Shown here: positions 9,998 through 21,966 of the stretch, piece after piece
How positions within the stretch are numbered: the stretch's first letter is position 1
Layout of the letters: the number at the start of each line of letters is the position of its first letter
NCBI RefSeq assembly: GCF_029867415.1
Contig: NC_081184.1
Coordinates: 72,164,616 to 72,228,615 of the forward strand
Source: Vicia villosa
Taxonomy: Eukaryota > Streptophyta > Magnoliopsida > Fabales > Fabaceae
DNA length: 64,000 nt
Reading direction: 5' to 3'
Position numbers and translations under genes: made by a program
Notes under the pieces: generated by a model
What the model was told of the DNA's origin: nothing
Seen by the model: only the letters and a program-made list of their open reading frames with translations
The model's database searches: none

Positions 9998-12372
9998 TGT
10001 AACATCCCAAAATTTATTATTTAATTAATTTAATTAAGTTTTAAATTAATTAATTTGAATTAGCATTTTATTGGAATTATGTGGGGAAGAAATAATAAAA
10101 TGTAGTGTTGTGCCATTGGTGGAGTTAGTAATGTGGGGGTGTTAGTGTGAAGAAGCCCATTACTAAATTATGTTATGTTTTGATAAAACAAGAAAATAAA
10201 AGAAAATTGAGAAAGAGAGGAGAAAGACCTAAGAGGGAGAGAAGAAGAACTCATATACAAAAGCCATTTTCGTATTCATGGTGCAGCCTTCACAAAATAG
10301 GTCATAACTCTCGGCTCGTAACTCCAAATCAGGTAATTCTCGAAGATTCGGATTCTACACGAAATTTCCTTCGATTTGATATATTAATTCGTGTAAGGGA
10401 GGTTCTCGATGAGGGATATAAGCGAGTTTGAAGATGAGAGATTCTTTGCTGAATTTGAGGGAAAAGGGCTTACGGGTTTGATGAAGAAGAAGGGGAAAAG
10501 TCCAGATTCTTGGCTAAGGTAAGGGGGGACTCTTCCGAATAACATCTATTACCGGGTTATGGATAATAGGACTGATATAGATATATTATTTCATGTCAAT
10601 TGAGTCGTATGATAGAGTTGAGATTTTGGGGATGTTTGTTGATAATTATCTGTTTGATGAATCTCCATGAATTTGGTGTTGTATGATGTTTGATGATGCA
10701 TAATATATGTTATATGTGTGTGTATGATATATGTTGTGTGGCTGTTTTGTGGTGTTTGATCAACTTGAATCGATTTGTTCAAGGTTGAGGAATTTGGGAT
10801 TCAAGTTCGTATGCCGTCATTTTGCGATTGAGAATCTGTGAAATCGCCAGTTCGCGCCGCGTCCATGTGTTGGCGCCGCGAACTGCTTGGCAGAAAGCTT
10901 AAGGAAAATTATTTTACTCAGTTAGCGCCGCGTCCCTTGTTGGATCCGCGAAGGCGTCGTTTCCTGGCAGCGCGTCGCGAACATTGTGTGGCGCCGCGTG
11001 CTGCTAGTGATTTTGGAAAGTTTAAAGATGCATAACTTTTGAACCGTTGGCCTGTTTTAAGTACCGTTTCGAGCAGGATGAGGCTTATGAAATATTCTTT
11101 GTGTTATAATAATGAAATGAGCAGCATCTTGAATTTATGTTATCATCATTTGCTTGTTTTGATGTATGACGTGTTGTGGATATATATGATAAGACATGAC
11201 GATGTATGCTGTGTTTAAAATATGAGTCGTATGACGATTTGTTTGAATTGTATGAAGAAGCTTATGAGACATCCTATGCGAGGATATGAGTATGATGTGA
11301 ATATTTTGTTAGTTTGATGAATGACGTATTGTTGACATATATGATGAAATGTGACAATATAAGATGTTGTTTTGAAAAACATTATTAGGTGATGATTGTT
11401 GAGAATTGTATGATGATGATTGATTGTTTTTGGAATGATGTGAATACATGTATGTTCTTTAATGATGATGATGATGATGATTGATTGATTGTATTTGAAT
11501 GATGCTAATGTATATAAACATATTTTGATGATGATGATGATGATGATGATTTGAGTATTAGATGATGTTACTCATAGACTAGACGATGGTATAAGTATGT
11601 TTCATATATGTTTGCATTCATTCATATTCATTGTTGATGCTGTATCCATGATGATGTGTTGGATCAGTGAAGGGCATGATTCCCATTGTGTGGAATCTGT
11701 GCTGGCAGGGCCGTATCTTGATGATGTTGGATCGGTCATGGGTTATTCCCATTTGATGATGTTGGTACCACATGCATAGTGTCAGTTGCATTCATATGCA
11801 TGACTTTTATAACATGATTGGATGTATTCCAGTGTTATAAATATTGATGATGTGTTGGTGGATTGTTTTGTGATGATGAAACTTGTCTGAATGTCTGTTT
11901 ATGAAACAATTGGGTGAATGATGTAACTATGATGTGTTATTATTTATGATTCAATAACATTTGTTAATTTGAATGAGACTCACCCGTACTGTTGACATTT
12001 TCAGATTGGCGAGTAGCGGCTTTGGCTTTGGTGAGGATAGCTCATAGGCCAATTTGTTTAAGTATAGCGTCGGTGTCATGCTCTGATATTGTAACACTGG
12101 GGGAACGCTAGTTTAGAGTTTATGATGATACTCTATTTTTGTTGTTATCGGATTAATTTTGTGAGATATTGCATAGATGATGTTATGCTTATCTGTTGAT
12201 TAATGTTCCGTTGTGTAGAAACATGATTTTGTTAAATTGATGATTTTGTCCCTAAGTGAAGCATGACAATCGATTTATGATAATTGTTTTAAATTGAATT
12301 GTGGCACCCTTGTTTTCATGTTTTACTCTGAATTATTTTATTAATTTCCGCAGGGTTTAGAAGGGTGTTACA
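9998..12372 (+). repeat. Left LTR of the non-autonomous element
   Basis: It is 2,375 bp with TG/CA ends. It contains a GC-rich palindromic cassette at about 10848-11015 (repeated GCGCCGCG words), GATGAT microsatellite tracts around 11464-11550, and the end GGGTTTAGAAGGGTGTTACA. Small frames such as 10147-10431 (94 aa) also occur in the right LTR at 15724-16008, but this only reflects LTR duplication. Confidence 0.92.
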
Positions 12373-15300
12373 ATAGTGGTATCAGAGCAGGTCGGTCCGT
12401 CCAGCCAATTGTCGAGTCAGTTGAGTTGCACGACAGTTGAATACTGTCGGCATATTATCCCTTGGTACGCGACATGTGAGTGAATCACTGTCGGTACTTG
12501 GTTGTTTGTTGTGGAAGTTGGTTTGAATCAAGTGGGGGAGAAGCTTCGCTTCTCAATTATGTTTCAGTTGTAAGATGATTGATTCAGTCGGCTGTTGTTG
12601 GCACCAGTGCAAGCATTGTTGGAGTTATTGTTTTCCGAATTGAGGGTGACTTGGAATTAAGACTTGGCTGGTAATTAAGTTGGAGCATCTTGAAGGAGAA
12701 TGAATAGATGTAATTGATGATTATTTGTAGAAGAGGAAAATTAGAAAATTGCAAATGTATCAGCTCTGCTGGTGTACTGCGAAGTTGTCAGTTGAGTAGC
12801 TTTGCGTCTCGGAAGAGGTTCAGTTGCAAGTTGCAGAGAGGATTGCTGTCGTGACGTTTCAGAAAACAAACTTCGGTGATGGAATGTGTTGCTCAAGTTG
12901 TAAGAATGTTTGGAAGCAAAGAGATATGATAAGGGGCTGTTTGGAATGTGATCGAGTTGAAGAGAATGAGTTTTGGAGTGAGATTTTCGTAAGCAAAACG
13001 CAGAAAAATTGCTGAATAGCTGCAGAACTTCGAAAATTCATAACTGGAGTTCTGGACATCCGATTTGAATTCCGTTTGAAGCGACGGAAAGCTATCGATA
13101 TGAACTTTGTTATAAAAATAGTTGCAGCAGCTGAAACATATTTAATTGTGACAGGATGATATTGAAAAGAGGTGGAGTTACAGTTACACTTGTCCTTAGA
13201 ACTAGACTTGTTCGTTGATACCGCAGGGGATGTCAGTGTCAGAGTTGAACAGATTGAAGGAATAATTAAAAGGTTTGTTGAGAAGCAATTTTAAGAATTA
13301 AGTGTACCCTTTGAGGAGTTTTGGAAATATCATTTAAAGTGTCGCTGCATGGCGTCAGTGTTGCATTTTCGGACAACAATTGGAAAATTCATATCTTGAG
13401 TTCCGAGTGTCGGATCAACGTGCCGTTTGAACCTACGAAGAAGAGAGATTATGTTCTACCTTATGAGAGAGTTATAAATACAGTAGAGGTGATACTATGA
13501 GGAGATATTTTGAATTCGGTTAAGGAAGCGTGGAACTTGTTGAATAGGAATACCTACTACCGCGATTGTTTGAAACACAATTGAGTGGAACATGTTGTTG
13601 ATGAATAGACTGATGAGATGTTCGATAATAAAGATGATTTGAGTACCGATGGATTTTAGTTAAGAGTGAATTAGTAAGAAGGGTGGAATAAACTTTGGGA
13701 ACAGTTGAAGTCGTAATTGTGATGCCAAAATAACGATAGGTATAAAAGAAGAATTGTAGAGAATTTCTAACACCTATTGATGTGAGGAAGACTTTGTTGA
13801 GATTTCGAGTGGAATGATACTTGAACGCGAAAGATGTCATCAGATTTAGAATGAAACCACGAGTTATGAATGTTGTCGCGGTCTTTTTCTAAAATGAGGA
13901 TTTGATTGGAACGAGATGAATAGTAATGTACGAGTATATTAGTGATTATGAAGTTCGGAAGTACTTAACAAGTGTGTGATGCTAAGTGACTATGAAGCAG
14001 ATTGCGTAAAATGTTTGGACGTTGGTGTCTCGCCGACAAGATCCAATGAGAAGGAAGTGTGCAAGTTATAAAGACTCAAAGTGAATTATTGGACTATGAC
14101 AATGTTAATGAGTTTGAGTGCAAACTCGGAAAGGACACTATTATGTAGTAACGACAGTTTATGCTTAAATATGGTTGTCGGCTATCTATTGACAAATTGA
14201 GGACTTGATCACCCTTAATCTCTTGTTGATAGTAGACGGAAATCATATAAATGAGATGAGCTTGTTTTGTTACCTTAATGGTTTAAGATGTGATGAATAC
14301 TAAGCCGTGAGAATAATCACTCACCATGTTGTGTGAACTTATGAAGAAGTGAATACGAAAGAGTGCAATATATTGGATGATGACTTAAGACGGGTAATCA
14401 GAGTCGCGCAGCGAAAGTGTGATGTGGAGTAGTGTGCAAGTACTATTCGTGGACAGTGATGAATTAATATGTCGGAAGCCTACATAGAGAATATGTATTG
14501 ATTTATATGTTGGATTTAGAATCTAGTGGAGGTAATGATGTCGTATCGAAGAATTAGAACTCTTTTGAATAATTTTTGAGATGACGAACATGTTATTATG
14601 GTTGTACGTAGTTAACGGGTATGTATTTGGCAAAGTTAAGATGACGAGTTGATACTATATGATGTTATAATAATTTTGTTTCGTTGTTAAGGTGATATTG
14701 TGGATTCCAGATATAATGAGGAATTATACTCTATGAAGGACGAAGTTGATTTAATTCTTAAAGAAGAGTGAGATTCAGTTTGAGCTATTATGTAAGCAAT
14801 GGTATATCCAGGCTGATGAGTGTGATCATAACTACTTGTGTACACTCATTCCGATGGTTGGAATGTTTAATAGGTGAAGTAAATCAGGAATTTGTTTTTG
14901 AGTGCGAGTAAGTATTGATGAGTGGTGGACTAGTACCATGGATGGTAAAGAATGATTCCTGAACGAATGAGTAAAGAGGACCAGAGTTGGGTATAACTAA
15001 GAAATCTAATTGGTATAGATGACTGTAATGAGTAATCAGAGTAGTGTAGTGAAAGCAGGATGTAGAGTGTTGGATAATTGATGGTGTGACTTAAGAGGAG
15101 TCAGATAATTGGAATTCAATGGTAAAGGAATATGAGTATTGAGTTTCTTGAAGGAATCAGTTGGTAAAAAGTGTAAGCATTATTTTATCGCTCAGATGGA
15201 AGAGTGTGTCTAAGGTTGGTATGTTTGGTAGATGGAATGCATTACTGCAGTGTTGATCAATGTGATCATACCATGGTTGCGTAATTATATAATTCAGTTA

Positions 15301-15574
15301 TTGGGCGTATTGAATGGGTTGTACCTCAATGTTCTATTGTAATTAACCTTTTAGAGGTATAACGAGTAGTACACCTTTGGGTAGTCAAATGCGACGTAAG
15401 AGCTGAGATTGAATGTGTGAGATGTGTTTCCTGTTGGTTATGTCAGATGGATTTTGAGGATTGACTGATGGAAATGTTACTTGGGAACTGGAGAGCCAGA
15501 TGAAAGACTCCTATCCGGAACTCTTTGATTGAAGGATGTTTTCGAGGACGAAAACTCTTTTAGTGGGGGAGAGT
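12373..15574 (+). other. Internal region: primer site, leader and 3 kb of unrecognised sequence
   Basis: After the spacer ATAG, TGGTATCAGAGCAGG (12377-12391) matches the initiator tRNA-Met primer site. The leader to about 12530 is closely similar to 49215-49375 of the short-interior element. A polypurine-like AGTGGGGGAGA occurs early (12531-12541) and again at the true 3' polypurine tract (15562-15572). In between, stops are dense in all frames. The largest frames (12824-13015 and 13520-13840 minus) have no recognisable domain. Decayed or replaced coding sequence cannot be told apart by eye. Confidence 0.75.
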
Positions 15575-17967
15575 TGTAACATCCCAAAATTTATTATTTA
15601 ATTAATTTAATTAAGTTTTAAATTAATTAATTTGAATTAGCATTTTATTGGAATTATGTGGGGAAGAAATAATAAAATGTAGTGTTGGGCCATTGGTGGA
15701 GTTAGTAATGTGGGGGTGTTAGTGTGAAGAAGCCCATTACTAAATTATGTTATGTTTTGATAAAACAAGAAAATAAGAGAAAATTGAGAAAGAGAGGAGA
15801 AAGACCTAAGAGGGAGAGAAGAAGAACTCATATACAAAAGCCATTTTCGTATTCATGGTGCAGCCTTCACAAAATGGGTCATAACTCTCGGCTCGTAACT
15901 CCAAATCAGGTAGATCTTGAAGATTCAGATTCTACACGAAATTTCCTTCGATTTGATATATTAATTCGTGTAAGGGAGGTTCTCGATGAGGGATATAAGC
16001 GAGTTTGAAGATGAGAGATTCTTTGCTGAATTTGAGGGAAAAGGGCTTACGGGTTTGATGAAGAAGAAGGGGAAAAGTCCAGATTCTTGGCTAAGGTAAG
16101 GGGGGACTCTTCCGAATAACATCTATTACCGGGTTATGGATAATAGGACTGATATAGATATATTATTTCATGTCAATTGAGTCGTATGATAGAGTTGAGA
16201 TTTTGGGGATGTTTGTTGATAATTATCTGTTTGATGAATCTCCATGAATTTGGTGTTGTATGATGTTTGATGATGCATAATATATGTTATATGTGTGTGT
16301 ATGATATATGTTGTGTGGCTGTTTTGTGGTGTTTGATCAACTTGAATCGATTTGTTCAAGGTTGAGGAATTTGGGATTCAAGTTCGTATGCCGTCATTTT
16401 GCGATTGAGAATCTGTGAAATCGCCAGTTCGCGCCGCGTCAATGTGTTGGCGCCGCGAACTGCTTGGCAGAAAGCTTAAGGAAAATTATTTTACTCAGTT
16501 AGCGCCGCGTCCCTTGTTGGATCCGCGAAGGCGTCGTTTCCTGGCAGCGCGTCGCGAACATTGTGTGGCGCCGCGTGCTGCTAGTGATTTTGGAAAGTTT
16601 AAAGATGCATAACTTTTGAACCGTTGGCCTGTTTTAAGTACCGTTTCGAGCAGGATGAGGCTTATGAAATATTCTTTGTGTTATAATAATGAAATGAGCA
16701 GCATCTTGAATTTATTTTATCATCATTTGCTTGTTTTGATGTATGACGTGTTGTGGATATATATGATAAGACATGACGATGTATGCTGTGTTTAAAATAT
16801 GAGTCGTATGACGATTTGTTTGAATTGTATGAAGAAGCTTATGAGACATCCTATGCGAGGGTATGAGTATGATGTGAATATTTTGTTAGTTTGATGAATG
16901 ACGTATTGTTGACATATATGATGAAATGTGACAATATAAGATGTTATTTTGAAAAACATTATTAGGTGATGATTGTTGAGAATTGTATGATGATGATTGA
17001 TTGTTTTTGGAATAATGTGAATACATGTATGTTCTTTAATGATGATGATGATGATTGATTGATTGTATTTGAATGATGCTAATGTATATAAACATACTTT
17101 GATGATGATGATGATGATGATAATGATGATGATGATGATGATGATTTGAGTATTAGATGATGTTACTCATAAACTAGACGATGGTATAAGTATGTTTCAT
17201 ATATGTTTGCATTCATTCATATTCATTGTTGATGCTGTATCCATGATGATGTGTTGGATCAGTGAAGGGCATGATTCCCATTGTGTGGAATCTGTGCTGG
17301 CAGGGCCGTATCTTGATGATGTTGGATCGGTCATGGGTTATTCCCATTTGATGATGTTGGTACCACATGCATAGTGTCAGTTGCATTCATATGCATGACT
17401 TTTATAACATGATTGGATGTATTCCAGTGTTATAAATATTGATGATGTGTTGGTGGATTGTTTTGTGATGATGAAACTTGTCTGAATGTCTGTTTATGAA
17501 ACAATTGGGTGAATGATGTAACTATGATGTGTTATTATTTATGATTCAATAACATTTGTTAATTTGAATGAGACTCACCCTTACTGTTGACATTTTCAGA
17601 TTGGCGAGTAGCGGCTTTGGCTTTGGTGAGGATAGCTCATAGGCCAATTTGTTTAAGTATAGCGTCGGTGTCATGCTCTGATATTGTAACACTGGGGGAA
17701 CGCTAGTTTAGAGTTTATGATGATACTCTATTTTTGTTGTTATCGGATTAATTTTGTGAGATATTGCATAGATGATGTTATGCTTATCTGTTGATTAATG
17801 TTCCGTTGTGTAGAAACATGATTTTTTTAAATTGATGATTTTGTCCCTAAGTGAAGCATGACAATCGATTTATGATAATTGTTTTAAATTGAATTGTGGC
17901 ACCCTTGTTTTCATGTTTTACTCTAAATTATTTTATTAATTTCCGCGGGGTTTAGAAGGGTGTTACA
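15575..17967 (+). repeat. Right LTR of the non-autonomous element
   Basis: It is 2,393 bp and nearly identical to the left LTR. It differs mainly in a longer GATGAT tract (about 17101-17145) and scattered substitutions. It is followed by TCTTA, the target duplication, and then by element B protease sequence. Confidence 0.92.
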
Positions 17968-20324
17968 TCTTACACATTCATCAATAACGTCCACCAGATA
18001 GCATGTATCTTCTATAGCTGGGGCTTGAAGGAATTATGTTAGAATAAATTTGACCTTCTCTTCACCTACTTCGAATGTCAACTTGCCTTTCTTTACGTCT
18101 ATAATAGCTCCAGCGGTGGCCAGAAACGGTCTTCCTAAGATTATAGGGGTATTGACGTCTTCCTTTATGTCCATCATTATGAAATCCGTAGAGATTTAAA
18201 ATTGTCCGATGCGGACGGGTACGTTTTCAAGAACACCTACAGGATACTTAACAGAACAGTCTACAAGTTGTACTGACATCTTGGTTGGTCTTAGGTCTCC
18301 CATGTTAAGTTTCTCGCAAATGGACAAAGGCATTAGGCTAATACTAGCTTCTAAGTCGCACAGAGCTTTGTCTATGACGAATTTTCCTATATTGCAGGGT
18401 ATGGAGAAATTCCCTGGGTCTTTCAGCTTAGGTGGCATTTTATTCTGAATTATCGCACTACACTCGGCAGTGAGTGTTACGGTCTCATTGTCTTCTATTT
18501 TTTTCTTATTTGATAGGAATTCTTTTAGAAATTTAGCATATGAGGGCATTTGTGTAATAGCTTCTGTAAAAGGAATTGTAATGTTTAATTGTTTAAGAAG
18601 TTCGACAAATTTCTTAAACTGCCCTATGCTTTTAGATTTTTCGAATCTTTGAGGGTACGAGATAGGTGGTTTATAGGGTGGTAGAGGTACGTATGGCGCT
18701 TCTTTTTCCTCCGTCTTGCCTTCCTTGTCCTCTTTCTCTTTTGAATTACTTGATTTATCTTTGGGTCCACTTTCCTCCTCAGTTGTTTTACTAGGGCTTT
18801 GGAACATAGCAGGGTTTTTAAGCCTAGGGTTAGTTGGTTCGTCCATCTCTCTACCACTTCGCAGAATAATAGCATGGGCATGTCCTTTCGGATTCGGTTG
18901 TGGTTGTCCAGGAAACGTCCCGGCAGGTGCAGCAGTAGGTGCTTGTTGTTGTGCCACTTGAGAGATTTGTGTTCCAAGCATCTTATTGTGAGTGGCCAAC
19001 GCGTCTACTTTAGTTGCCAACTGTTTGATTTGCTCATTGGTGTGTACGTTTTGGTTTAGGAAATCTTTATTAGTCTGAGTTTGAGTGGCTATGAAATTTT
19101 CCATCATTAATTCTAGGTTAGATTTCCTAGGGACGTTAAGAGCAGCTAAGGGTGCCTTTTGATATCCAGGTGGTATACTAGGTGCTTGTCCAGACGCATA
19201 TAAAGCGTTATTGTTCTTATACGAGAAATTGGGGTGATTTTTCCATCCTGGGTTATATGTGTTTGAGTAAGGGTTTCCTTGAGCATAGTTTACTGGTTCA
19301 GGGGAAACTCCTGCCAAAAGATGGCACTCGGGGGCAGCATGTCCAGACATCTCGCATATTTCGCAATTGGGGGAAACAACAGCCACGGCGGCTACAGGTG
19401 CTATAGTCAGGTTTTCGATCTTCTGAGTTAGGGCATCGACTTTGGCGTTAACTTGGCCGAGGCTACTTATCTCGTACATACCACTCTTCGTTGAAGATTT
19501 CTCTCCAGAAGTTCTCTCTGCCGGAGCTCTCTCGCTTCCCAATTGATAATGATTTTGAGCCATACTCTCGATAAGTGTATAGGCATCAGCATACGCTTTG
19601 TCCATCAGTGCGCCACCTGCGGCAGCGTCAATTGTAAGTCTCGTGTTGTAGAGGAAACCATTGTAGAAGGTATGGATAATTAACCATTCTTCTAATCCGT
19701 GATGTGGACAAAGTCTCAGCATGTCCTTGTATCTCTCCCACGCTTCAAATAGAGACTTGTTATCTTTTTGTATAAACCCATTGATCTAGGCTCTTAGCAT
19801 GGCGGTCTTACTAGGTGGAAAATATCGTGCCAGAAGACTTTCTTGAGTTCATTCCAGGTAGTGACAGAATTTGCGGGTAAAGACTCGAGCCAAGCTCTAG
19901 CTCTATCCCTCAGTGAAAAAGGGAAAAGGCGTAGTCGGATAGCTTCTAAACTGACATTATTCGCTTTTACAGTGTCTGCGTATTGCAAGAACACTGACAA
20001 ATGAAGATTAGGGTCTTCCGTCGGATTTCCAGAAAATTGATTTTGTTGTACTGCTGATAACAAAGATGGCTTTAGCTTGAAATTATTCGCCTCAATAGCA
20101 GGAGCAGCAATGCTATTGTGTGGTTCATCTTGCAAAGGGATGACGTAAGACTTGAGAGGACGCGGCTGTTCTCCCATGGTTGATTCTTCAACTGGTTTAG
20201 AAATAGGATTTGGAACAAGAGTGCGAGTTCGTCGTAATTGACGTGATACAGTGATAGAAGGCTCCGGTTCGAGAATTGGCAGCATTAAGTCTTCACTTCG
20301 AGAGCGAGTACTTGGCATGCACAA
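17968..20324 (-). pseudogene. Athila gag and aspartic protease of element B, frameshifted
   Basis: The gene starts at the ATG at 20324, 75 bp from the primer site, with MCMPSTRSRSEDLMLPI. The 20324-19794 frame carries the gag core (LKPSLLSAVQQNQFSG, RLRLFPFSLRDRARAWLESL). Near 19838 one base appears to be missing, because the family block YFPPSKT is found in the next frame, and a stop follows near 19790. The main frame resumes with CPHHGLEEWLIIHTFYNG (19722-18196, 508 aa), a cysteine-rich CEICEMSGHAAPECH zinc-knuckle-like motif and a long charged linker. The protease follows with DLEASISLMPLSI, where family members usually have DLGAS, so a conserved glycine is lost. A TAA at 18196 interrupts the protease before DVNTPIILGRPFLATAG. 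It is therefore non-functional. The insertion at 17967 separates it from RT. Confidence 0.88.
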
Positions 20325-20398
20325 AGGGAATTAAAGTAATTAAGTTTGCCTTAGTATCTACAATGTAACAGTTAATTACGATATCGACTAAATTAGTC

Positions 20399-20415
20399 CC
20401 CAACAACGGCGCCAA
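20399..20415 (-). promoter_or_regulatory. tRNA-Asp primer binding site, element B (mutated)
   Basis: The plus strand reads CCCCAACAACGGCGCCA, two G-to-A differences from the tRNA-Asp 3' end seen at 2825 and 41741. Both are compatible with cytosine deamination on the minus strand. It lies six bases from the LTR terminus. Confidence 0.85.
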
Positions 20416-20421
20416 AAACTT

Positions 20422-21966
20422 GATCGCGACAAAGTGGGTATGTGTGTGATTATGACTGCAAGTGCACAATCTATCGCGTAGTTTTAAAAGATATCGAACC
20501 CAAAGGACTAAGAATCGACCTAATGTATTTAATTGTTACTGCGTAAACCTAAGGCTAGTATTTGATTGATTAGGATCAGATGGGGAAAATAGGGAAATAT
20601 AATTAAATTAAATCAAGAGGGAATTATACCGGTATGTAACAGTCGGACGTCGGGGATATAGTAAACTATCGACGCGAATCGTAATTTAAAATACTTTTCT
20701 GTAGAAATCATTAGTTTAAAAACCTTCCTCTCACACTCTCGTGTTTATTGATTATGATCTCATTATTAAACCTAAGTGAGCGCTCTCGCTGTATCAATTA
20801 AAGTTTAAAATAATTTTTGAAAACAAATGAAGACTAATTAACCTTAAAGCGCTCTCGTTGTATTTAAGGTTAATGCATAATTCATATTGTCCAGTTAAAA
20901 CCTCAAACTCTTGTTTTTATTGATCCTAACTTCTATTGTTTTTAACTCTCGTTATAAAACGGTTAAATTAAGCATTAGAAATTTTAACCAAATAAATAAA
21001 TTCTCATTAATAAATTACGTCGAAAGCATTACTAGACTCCCTCAATTATATGACCTTACATACCGGTAATAAATATTTAGCCGAACATTACTTTAATTGA
21101 CGGAACATAACAGATATAGCAGGTAAATATTATTCCGGACATAAATCGACAATATAACATAAATGGTAAACAATAAATAATGCTGAAAATAAAACCTGAA
21201 TTAAATTGCAGAACTGAAAGTATAATCTTGTATTACCAAATCTTGAATCCAGAACGTAAACAAATTGCTGAAACTAAATCTATTCCTAAAACTAAAAACA
21301 AATTCTGAAGCTTGAAAAAGAAATTAAAGTGCAATAGTATTTCCGGTGTGAAAATCTATTGCAGAAAATGGTTGGGAAGAAGACTTGAACGAGTTGGAAA
21401 TAAATTGCTGAGAAAAGGAATTTGACGGCAGTAGGTTAAAACTTCGTAACCCTTTCAATTCTTCTTGATGGATATTTATAGAGTTGCTTTAGGTTGGATT
21501 TGGGTCTTGAATCTGTTTATTGCTTCGTCTCAGTGCTTGCTTTACGGAGGAAAAATAGGCGGAGAGAAAACAGGGCTGACGAACGTTCTCTTCTGGGTGT
21601 GAGTGTGTGACTCACGTCACACACTAAAATAACAAAAGCATGCCTACCGGCAGGAGGGGGAGTTGACGGACGGAGTGGCCTAGTGGGTGCCACTCGTCAC
21701 GTGCATCTCCTTCTTCATCTTGGGCTTGGTTCATGGGCCTTGTTTCTTCTTATTTGCGCCCCCATCAATTTAGCATCCTTTTGGCCTTTTTCTCTTCATT
21801 TTGGCTAATTTTTTGTTTATTTTCTTTTGCAAGCCTTGATTTATTAAATACCTGAAACAAATACGAAATACCGGCATAATACGAAATAAAGTAATCAAAT
21901 AGAAATAAAATAGGAAAATAATACATGTAAATTAAGCTAAGTATACGATACGTTTTCGTGTTATCA
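20422..21966 (-). repeat. Athila LTR, element B 5' LTR
   Basis: It runs from TGATCGCGAC to ...TGTTATCA, 1,545 bp. On the minus strand a TATA-like CTATAAATA lies at about 21473-21482. Upstream of it is an inverted repeat GTGTGTGA/TCACACAC around CTCACG (21603-21624). The sequence switches at 21967 to LINE coding sequence. Confidence 0.85.

Larger units (their letters stand above)
9998..17967 (+). mobile_element. Non-autonomous chromovirus-like LTR element with 2.4-kb LTRs and non-coding interior
   Basis: The element begins TGTAACATCCC and ends GGGTGTTACA, with the 5-bp TSD TCTTA on both sides (9993-9997, 17968-17972). LTRs are 9998-12372 and 15575-17967. A primer site for initiator tRNA-Met follows the left LTR, and a polypurine tract preceded by GAGGACGAAAACTC precedes the right LTR. 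That terminus style is typical of Tekay-like chromoviruses. The 3,202-bp interior shows no gag, protease, RT or integrase motif. It resembles a LARD-class element that would need proteins from a relative. The two LTRs differ by roughly one per cent by eye, with microsatellite length changes, so it is fairly young. Confidence 0.9.
4444..21966 (-). mobile_element. Athila element B (minus strand), split by the 9998-17967 insertion
   Basis: Read right to left it has LTR (20422-21966), tRNA-Asp primer site, gag-protease, RT/RNase H/integrase, env-like ORF and 3' UTR. The two halves are joined by the exact TSD of the inserted element (TCTTA at 9993-9997 and 17968-17972), which makes the protease-to-RT reading continuous. 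Coding parts carry several stops and a frameshift, so the copy is dead. Its own 3' LTR is not seen: a different LTR (2848-4443) begins where it would be expected. The right flank, 21967 onward, is a LINE fragment. Confidence 0.8.

Noticed and set aside
10147..10431. A 94-residue ORF conserved at 15724-16008
   Set aside because: Both copies lie at the same place in the two LTRs of one element, so their similarity is LTR duplication; the protein is basic low-complexity with no domain.
12824..13015. Cysteine-containing ORF (CCSSCKN, CLECD) as a possible zinc finger gene
   Set aside because: It is 63 residues, lies in the non-coding interior of an LTR element, has no start context or homologous copy, and stops surround it.
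18624..18977. Overlapping ORFs on both strands of the Athila gag linker
   Set aside because: They are shadows of the gag-protease frame 18196-19722, which carries all recognisable motifs.
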